In this document: positions 32,299 through 37,485 of the stretch, piece after piece
Layout: each line of letters opens with the position of its first letter
How positions within the stretch are numbered: position 1 is the first letter of the stretch
NCBI GenBank assembly: GCA_964435565.1
Contig: CAYSZR010000016.1
Span: forward strand, 1 to 37,485
Direction of reading: 5' to 3'
Length of the DNA stretch: 37,485 bases
DNA from: QAMH01 sp964435565
GTDB taxonomy: Bacteria; Actinomycetota; Coriobacteriia; Coriobacteriales; QAMH01
The notes under the pieces: model-generated
Database searches by the model: none
What the model was told of the DNA's origin: nothing
Seen by the model: only the letters and a program-made list of their open reading frames with translations
Program-made: the position numbers and the translations under genes

Positions 32299-33369
32299 TC
32301 AGCTATAGGTCCTTCTCGATGAACCCAAATCACGCTTGAGCGGAGATTCCGGCATCTTCAAATCATCAAACGCGCTCGCGCGCGTGCGCGCTTTGCCATG
32401 TGCCCAATCAGCCGCATTGAACTTCTTAGACGGATCGCTCCTGATAGTCTCGCCAAACATGAGACAAAAACCCCTGAGCTCATCGAGCAAATCTTCAATC
32501 GAACCGGCATTGGCATCGGCGCAACAGCTCTTGAATACATCGTACACTTCGCCCGCATCATGAATATGCGCTCGAGGAAAGCGAATCGCAAGCCATCCGT
32601 GGATAGCGGCGTTTAGCTTTTGCCCATCTGGATCATAGCCCAGAGCATCTTCTATTGGTTCCCAGTAGTCGTGATACAACCGCGCCTGCTCTTTGTAGCC
32701 AACATCAACCAATAGCGAATTGCGCACCAAGTCGCCCGTGGTCAGCGGCATGCCCTTGGAGTTCAGGCTTTCAAAGACGAGCTGCGGCGAATCCTCTTCA
32801 TCGAGCTCGGCTACGATTGCCACCAGGCGCTGCATGCCGCGCCAAAGCACACGCGCGTCAAAGCCGTCTTCATCCATATGCTGTCTGAACAGGCGCGAAT
32901 TCTCAACCACGCGTGCCGACGGCTCATCGGGCATACCAGCGTCATTCATAACCGCAGCAAACGTCTCGCGATCTGCCCGTGCCAGCAAGAGTTTAGACGC
33001 AGTTTTCCCGTCCCTCAAAACATGCAGGTAACGCCTCGATATTTCCTCAACATCAACACCGTCAAGAGCGCGCCTGCTATCGTGCAGAAAATCAACCAGC
33101 GAGGAAAGCATGATGGACAGCGTTGCCAAACGCTGTTGTCCGTCAATGACATCGAACTGTCCTACATCCGACGATGCCTCAGTCTCCACCGAATAAAGCA
33201 CCGTGCCCACAAAGTGGTCGCTTACAAGTTTGCCTGCACGCATCGTGTCGCGCCACAGCTCCTCGCACTGCACGGCATCCCACGAATAGACGCGTTGATA
33301 TACAGGAACCGCAAACTGCACGTTAGGCGTAGCGAGCAGTTCGAGAAGTGATTGTTGTTCAGTCTGCAT
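32299..33369 (-). CDS. DUF262 protein, second of a tandem pair, no HNH/DUF1524 half
   Basis: A 356-residue DUF262 (GmrS/ParB-like NTPase fold) protein. PVYQRVYSW (22-30) and DGQQR (76-80) are the signature motifs, and FESLNSKGMPLTTGDLVRNSLL closes the domain, followed by a helical region. Fused members such as GmrSD carry a DUF1524 nuclease half and reach 550-700 residues; here it is absent. It starts 11 bp after its paralog's stop with AAGGTGA ahead, so the two form an operon. They are about half identical over the first 80 residues by eye. DUF262 proteins often act in phage defence, probably using NTP hydrolysis, but no such role is shown here. Confidence 0.88.
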   Translation of the reverse strand: MQTEQQSLLELLATPNVQFAVPVYQRVYSWDAVQCEELWRDTMRAGKLVSDHFVGTVLYSVETEASSDVGQFDVIDGQQRLATLSIMLSSLVDFLHDSRRALDGVDVEEISRRYLHVLRDGKTASKLLLARADRETFAAVMNDAGMPDEPSARVVENSRLFRQHMDEDGFDARVLWRGMQRLVAIVAELDEEDSPQLVFESLNSKGMPLTTGDLVRNSLLVDVGYKEQARLYHDYWEPIEDALGYDPDGQKLNAAIHGWLAIRFPRAHIHDAGEVYDVFKSCCADANAGSIEDLLDELRGFCLMFGETIRSDPSKKFNAADWAHGKARTRASAFDDLKMPESPLKRDLGSSRRTYS

Positions 33370-33380
33370 GGTTCACCTTC

Positions 33381-34457
33381 TTATAAGTAAATATCGATAT
33401 CACGGTGATCGGGCAGATTCGCAGAACCGCCACCCTTGACCTCATAGTGTGAAACCAGGGTCTTTGGCCTGCCGTTTTTCGCCCAATCAAACTTGGAACG
33501 GTAAGCCTTCACAGCGTGATATTTATAGTTTTCAGCCCAAACCAAGCAGAAGCTACGCAGTTCATCAAGCAGCTCCTCGGTCGTGCCATCGTATTCATCT
33601 TCAATATATGACTTGAAAACAGCGTAGACTTCGTTCGCCTTAAGCGCGCGCACCTTCGTATAGCGCACCTGCAGCCAACCATGAACAGCATTGTTGAGCT
33701 TAAGGGACCCGGGGTCTGGCTGAAACATATTCTCGATCGGCACCCAATATTCGTCATACAGGCGTGCTTGTTCCGCATGGGTCATGGCAATAAGAAGAAA
33801 ATTCCTGATAAGGTCCGCCGTGGTCAGCGGCATGCCCTTGGAGTTCAGGCTTTCAAAAACGAGCTGCGGATCATCGCTGTCAGTCAATTCCGCATATATA
33901 ACGGTAAGAGATTTGAGTCCGCGCCATAAAATATTCGGATCAAAGCCCTCCTCCCCCATCTTCATAGAGAAGAAGCGAAGATTCGAAACAACGTTTTCCG
34001 AAGGCGTCTCTGGAAGGATCCCCCCATTAACAACAGACTCAAGAGTCGCGTAATCGCCCCGTGAAAGAACAAGCCTAAGATCGCCATCTGAAGATCCATC
34101 ACAATGCAAGAACATGCGGGATATCGCATCTGCATCGATGTTGCCGTCATCAAGAACCTGATTGTTCACGTGCAGATACCTCGATAACGCCACAAGGACA
34201 AGCGTTACCGTCGCACAGCGCTGTTGACCATCAATGATACTGTTGACCTTATAGTCATGCTCGTCATCGGTTTGTGGAATATACAGCAAGGTACTGAGAA
34301 AATGCCTGCGCTGCATATGACCAGCGCGTATGATATCAGCCCACAGTACCTGGCATTGCTTTTCCGTCCATGCATACAAGCGCTGATAAACCGGGATAAC
34401 GAACTGGGCGTTATCTGCTCCGAGCAAATCGAGCAGCGAGCTTTGCCTGGTCCGCAT
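33381..34457 (-). CDS. DUF262 protein, first of a tandem pair, no HNH/DUF1524 half
   Basis: A 358-residue paralog of the next gene, with PVYQRLYAW (22-30), DGQQR (76-80) and FESLNSKGMPLTTADLIRNFLL at matching positions. It ends at about the same point (SANLPDHRDIDIYL), so the short form is shared and not a chance truncation of one copy. AGGAGG lies seven bases before the ATG. A 53-bp block (33818-33870) matches the paralog at 52 positions, including silent ones, while the rest is much more diverged. No methylase, restriction or toxin gene lies nearby. The palindromic repeat copy B is 123 bp upstream. Confidence 0.88.
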   Translation of the reverse strand: MRTRQSSLLDLLGADNAQFVIPVYQRLYAWTEKQCQVLWADIIRAGHMQRRHFLSTLLYIPQTDDEHDYKVNSIIDGQQRCATVTLVLVALSRYLHVNNQVLDDGNIDADAISRMFLHCDGSSDGDLRLVLSRGDYATLESVVNGGILPETPSENVVSNLRFFSMKMGEEGFDPNILWRGLKSLTVIYAELTDSDDPQLVFESLNSKGMPLTTADLIRNFLLIAMTHAEQARLYDEYWVPIENMFQPDPGSLKLNNAVHGWLQVRYTKVRALKANEVYAVFKSYIEDEYDGTTEELLDELRSFCLVWAENYKYHAVKAYRSKFDWAKNGRPKTLVSHYEVKGGGSANLPDHRDIDIYL

Positions 34458-34580
34458 GATTCCCTCCTGGTTTCTACGATAACAGTTCTATCCTATGTCT
34501 CAGAAGTAGCGAAGTCTCGAACATTTTCGTACAAATTGTCCGATTCTGACGTGAAACAAACGATTACAGAGAAGAAAAAC

Positions 34581-34754
34581 GACTGTTTGTATGATTTTAT
34601 AGGGGTAGTTTTGGGGTACCTCAAGTAGTGGCATAGTTACAACACTCTGACCAGCATGTTTACTTTTCAAATCTTTATCATACTCATAGATAACTTGCAA
34701 AATCATACAAACAGTCACGGTTTTCGCGATTTTGATGACTGTTTGTATGATTTT
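34581..34754. repeat. palindromic dispersed repeat, copy B
   Basis: Same orientation and layout as copy A: right arm gactgtttgtatgatttt (34581-34598), 100-bp core (34599-34698), then a perfect hairpin with 18-bp arms (34699-34716 and 34737-34754) and a 20-nt loop. The left arm of the first hairpin is eroded here (only acaaac-like remains near 34556). The core differs from copy A at 18 of 100 positions with no insertions or deletions, while the arms are identical. It fills most of the 330-bp gap between the acyl-CoA ligase stop (34 bp away) and the first DUF262 gene; otherwise I see nothing there. Confidence 0.9.
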
Positions 34755-34787
34755 CAGCAGTTAATGGACACCTGTGGCGTTTTATCT

Positions 34788-36692
34788 CTAGTGCTCGCGG
34801 AACATACCGCCGATCGCGTCATCAGCTTCGCTTGCCGCCTTAGCTGCAGCAGCCTCTTCTCTGCTTGCAAACACCTTGAGATTCTCGCGCTCAGTAAGCT
34901 CTTTTGCCAGTTCGCGAAGCTTGAACTTCTGTATCTTCTTTGCGGGGTTCATGGGAAATTCGTCCACGAAGAAAACGCGCTTGGGGACCTTGAAACGAGC
35001 GATACGCGGAATCGCGTAGGCACGCACGTCGTCCTCGGTCATATCCTCAAAGCCCTGTTTCGTACGGATAAACGCCCCGACGATTTCACCCAAATGTTCA
35101 TCGGGAATACCTACGACCTGCGCATCAAGCACGCCAGGCATAGAAAGCAGAAAGTTCTCGACTTCGAGCGGGTAGATATTCTCGCCGCCGCGAATAATCA
35201 TGTCCTTGATGCGACCAGTCACACGATAGTAACCATCCTCGTCAACTGTGCCCATGTCCCCTGAGTGCAGATATCCGTTTTCATCAATGGCCTCTGCCGT
35301 CTTTTCCGGCATCTTGTAATAGCCCTTCATAACATTATATCCGCGACAGCAGAGTTCCCCGTGTTCGCCCGGTCCACAGACATGGCCATCGCCAGGATCG
35401 ATGACCTGCACCGATACCGGCGGATGCTTGCGTCCAACAGTCGTACACTTATGCTCGACATCGTCTTCCACGCTTGTCTGCGTGAAAACGGGGCTAGTCT
35501 CAGTTAGGCCATAGCAGATCGTGATATCACGCATGTTCATCTTCTCGATGACCTCCTCCATAGTCGCTGGAGGACAAGGGCTGCCGGCCATAATGCCAGT
35601 ACGCAGGCTTGACATATCATAGGTGTCAAAGTCGGGATGATTAAGCTCGGCAATATACATGGTCGGAACACCGTATACCGCCGTCGCCTTCTCTTTGTCT
35701 ATGGCCTGCAAGACCATTTCAGCATCGAAGCTTTCGATGCCCACAATGGCAGCACGATGCGTAAGGATAGCCATGAGGCCAAGGACGCAGCCAAAGCAGT
35801 GGAAATAGGGGACGGGCAAACACACGCGGTCGTTAGGCGTGAGCTTCTGACCCTCTCCGATGAAGAAGCCATCGTTCAAGATGTTGCGATGCGTAAGCAT
35901 GACGCCCTTGGGAAACCCCGTTGTGCCAGAGGTGTACTGCATCATGCAGCAATCATTATTGTCGAAGCTTTTGGTAACCTCGTAGAGGTCTTCTTCTCCC
36001 ACATATTGGCCCAAAAGCAACAGTTCGGGCACGCTATAGAAGCCACGGTGCTTTTCCGGGCCCATATAGATAAGGTTCTTCAGAAAAGGGTATGACTCGG
36101 TATTCAGATACCCACGTTGCTGCTCGAGCGATTCGGGAATAAGCTCGCGCACGATCTCCTTGTAATCGATATCGCGAAACGTGTCGATTATGCAAAGCGC
36201 TTTCATATCGCTTTGCTTCAGCACGTAATCAAGCTCATGGCTCTTGAACACAGGGTTCATCGTGACCATGACGACGCCGATCTTCGCACAAGCGTACATG
36301 AAAGTAACCCAATCGGGGATGTTACGAGCCCAAACTCCCAAATGGTCGCCTGGACGCATGCCAATATAGAGCATGCCGCGCGCCAGGCGGTCGGTACGCT
36401 CGTCGAATTGCGCATAGGTCCAGCGTAAGTCTCGATCAGGATAGACCATGAACGGGTGATCCGGATCGATCTTCGTCTGTTGGCGCAGGTAATCGCCCAA
36501 AGTCATCTCGCTTAACAAAGGATAGTCTTGATCACCTTGCTGCGGAATGCTGCCATCTTCACGCGCGCAAGGATGCATGATCTCTTCAGCACGCTCAGTA
36601 CGATATGCGATTTCCTCAGGCGTCCACCCATTCTCTTCGATCAGATGATCGAAAAACATCTGCGGCGTTTCCTGATCAACGTTCTGTGTCAT
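34788..36692 (-). CDS. acyl-CoA synthetase (AMP-forming)
   Basis: A 634-residue ANL-superfamily ligase. The P-loop YTSGTTGFPKGVMLTHRN, GLTETSPVF (A5), YLHSGDMG (A7) and GRIKDMIIRGGENIYPLEVENFL (A8 hinge) are intact, and MNPAKKIQKFKLREL holds the C-terminal catalytic Lys. The N-terminus has an extra 60 residues. It activates a carboxylic acid, perhaps a fatty or aryl acid, to its CoA ester; the substrate cannot be read. GAGGT stands before the ATG. It follows the XRE-cupin regulator by 33 bp and probably shares its transcript and control. Confidence 0.93.
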   Translation of the reverse strand: MTQNVDQETPQMFFDHLIEENGWTPEEIAYRTERAEEIMHPCAREDGSIPQQGDQDYPLLSEMTLGDYLRQQTKIDPDHPFMVYPDRDLRWTYAQFDERTDRLARGMLYIGMRPGDHLGVWARNIPDWVTFMYACAKIGVVMVTMNPVFKSHELDYVLKQSDMKALCIIDTFRDIDYKEIVRELIPESLEQQRGYLNTESYPFLKNLIYMGPEKHRGFYSVPELLLLGQYVGEEDLYEVTKSFDNNDCCMMQYTSGTTGFPKGVMLTHRNILNDGFFIGEGQKLTPNDRVCLPVPYFHCFGCVLGLMAILTHRAAIVGIESFDAEMVLQAIDKEKATAVYGVPTMYIAELNHPDFDTYDMSSLRTGIMAGSPCPPATMEEVIEKMNMRDITICYGLTETSPVFTQTSVEDDVEHKCTTVGRKHPPVSVQVIDPGDGHVCGPGEHGELCCRGYNVMKGYYKMPEKTAEAIDENGYLHSGDMGTVDEDGYYRVTGRIKDMIIRGGENIYPLEVENFLLSMPGVLDAQVVGIPDEHLGEIVGAFIRTKQGFEDMTEDDVRAYAIPRIARFKVPKRVFFVDEFPMNPAKKIQKFKLRELAKELTERENLKVFASREEAAAAKAASEADDAIGGMFREH

Positions 36693-36725
36693 CGGTGCAA
36701 CCTCTCAATGCGCATGAATACGGTT

Positions 36726-37313
36726 CTAGACGGGCGTATAGACAACGGCAAGAAACTTCGCGTTCTGCCCATTATGAGCACGTACCTGATGCGGCACGAT
36801 AGCGTCATAGTAAATCGATTCACCAGGATGAAGCACGAAGATGTCTTTGCCGTATTCGATTTCGATGCAGCCTTCCATTCCATAGAGCCACTCTTCGCCC
36901 TCATGCCCCACGAGCTCATGATCGGTCTCTCCGCTTGGCGTGACGGTAATGACAAACGGGTCCATATGACGCGACGGCTTGCCCGCCGCAAGACTGAAAT
37001 ACGAAAGGTCGCCAGCATCGCTTGCGGTCTCGAGGCTCTTGAGCCGCGTGACCTCATCCATCTGCTCTGCCGTTATATACAGGGGGCCAATCGCCTCGTC
37101 ATCGTCCATGAGCGTACCCAGGCGCACACCAAGAGCACGCGTAATCTTGATAAGTGGCGCAAGCGAAGGGGGAAGTTCACCAGCCTCGAGGCCAACGATT
37201 GTCGAAAGATCGCATTGGCAACGGTCCGCAAGGTCTTGCTGCGACAGATGATGTGCCTCGCGCAGCGTGGTGATCTTTATGCCGAGCCGGTTGTCCTGTG
37301 TCTCTTCGCTCAT
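36726..37313 (-). CDS. XRE-family regulator with C-terminal cupin domain
   Basis: A 195-residue two-domain regulator. An N-terminal helix-turn-helix of the XRE type (ITTLREAHHLSQQDLADRC, then DLSTIVGLEAGELPPSL) is followed by a cupin fold (GEEWLYGMEGCIEIEYG, VLHPGESIYYDAIVPHQVRAH). Such proteins sense small ligands and control nearby catabolic genes. The ATG at 37311-37313 is preferred because GGAG lies six bases upstream; a start seven codons earlier lacks a site. It precedes the acyl-CoA ligase, its likely target. A perfect GTCATC/GATGAC dyad lies 33 bp before the start. Confidence 0.92.
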   Translation of the reverse strand: MSEETQDNRLGIKITTLREAHHLSQQDLADRCQCDLSTIVGLEAGELPPSLAPLIKITRALGVRLGTLMDDDEAIGPLYITAEQMDEVTRLKSLETASDAGDLSYFSLAAGKPSRHMDPFVITVTPSGETDHELVGHEGEEWLYGMEGCIEIEYGKDIFVLHPGESIYYDAIVPHQVRAHNGQNAKFLAVVYTPV

Positions 37314-37346
37314 GTCTTTCTCCAAATCTGTCATGTTGCCACGAGG

Positions 37347-37361
37347 GTCATCCCCGATGAC
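37347..37361. promoter_or_regulatory. possible operator before the XRE-cupin gene
   Basis: gtcatccccgatgac: perfect 6-bp arms with a 3-base centre, between the upstream terminator and the regulator's start. This is a suitable place for autoregulation. Confidence 0.4.
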
Positions 37362-37374
37362 AGCGTAAACCAAA

Positions 37375-37407
37375 CGGGCGGCTCCTCCTAGTCGAAGGGG
37401 CCGCCCG
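37375..37407 (-). terminator. rho-independent terminator of the upstream gene
   Basis: cgggcggc (37375-37382) pairs with gccgcccg (37400-37407), with extra inner pairs, and is followed on the minus strand by TTT. It lies 20 bp after the stop of the partial gene at the window edge. Confidence 0.75.
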
Positions 37408-37427
37408 CAAATCGCAAGTACGTGCCC

Positions 37428-37485
37428 CTATAGCCCTATGCCAAGTTTAAGAGCTGCAAGGTTTTTCTCGACCATCTCGACTTTG
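37428..37485 (-). CDS. 3' end of a truncated gene, possibly a 2-oxoacid:ferredoxin oxidoreductase subunit
   Basis: The last 18 codons before the window edge read KVEMVEKNLAALKLGIGL, then TAG. The pattern of a helix ending in N-x-x-A-x-x-L-G resembles the C-terminus of the gamma/IorB-type subunit of indolepyruvate or other 2-oxoacid oxidoreductases. Such genes often neighbour XRE-cupin regulators and acyl-CoA ligases. Both points are inference from a very short piece. Confidence 0.4.
   Translation of the reverse strand, partial: KVEMVEKNLAALKLGIGL

Overview
The window is a chromosomal stretch of a Coriobacteriia-like (Actinomycetota) strict anaerobe. This placement is inferred from gene content and order, not from a database search. 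The order rarA / DUF948-type membrane protein / alaS / ruvX / (probable mltG) and the chain comEA-comEC-holA-rpsT-lepA-dusB-hemW-dnaJ are typical of that lineage. A rubrerythrin plus a mini-rubredoxin, a MOSC protein, and an acyl-CoA ligase next to a probable 2-oxoacid oxidoreductase fit anaerobic life. Base composition looks moderate (roughly half G+C by eye), apart from one very G+C-rich gene at 25.4-29.6 kb. A run of ten N at 12833-12842 shows this is a draft assembly.

Layout. From 1 to 24.3 kb nearly everything is on the minus strand. 1-5.4 kb: start of a probable mltG, ruvX, alaS, DUF948 protein, rarA. 5.4-6.9 kb: sodium/amino-acid symporter. 7.04-7.25 kb: first copy of a palindromic repeat. 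7.3-9.6 kb: exonuclease III, an SDR protein lacking its catalytic residues, and a SpoU-type methyltransferase. 9.7-10.4 kb: rubredoxin and rubrerythrin. 10.5-21.4 kb: metA (acetyl-CoA-type signature), dnaJ, hemW, dusB, lepA, rpsT, holA, comEC, comEA. 21.6-24.3 kb: a membrane-anchored universal stress protein, a MOSC protein with a structured leader, and an Fsr-type MFS exporter. 24.4-25.3 kb: a broken acyltransferase/condensation-like gene. 25.4-29.6 kb: a G+C-rich, frameshifted secreted subtilase, followed by tRNA-Glu(CTC) and tRNA-Gln(CTG).

30.1-32.3 kb carries a plus-strand pair, citramalate synthase (cimA) and a TetR-type regulator. 32.3-34.5 kb holds two tandem DUF262 genes that lack the usual nuclease half. 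34.58-34.75 kb is the second copy of the palindromic repeat. 34.8-37.5 kb is an operon-like group: the end of a probable 2-oxoacid:ferredoxin oxidoreductase subunit, an XRE-cupin regulator and an acyl-CoA ligase.

The least explained material is (i) the two-copy repeat with perfectly kept inverted repeats around a diverged core, (ii) the tandem nuclease-less DUF262 pair with a nearly identical DNA block shared by otherwise diverged paralogs, (iii) the compositionally foreign subtilase with a large insertion before its catalytic serine, and (iv) start regions of rarA and lepA where a -10 box sits exactly 7 nt before the ATG with no ribosome binding site, suggesting leaderless transcripts.
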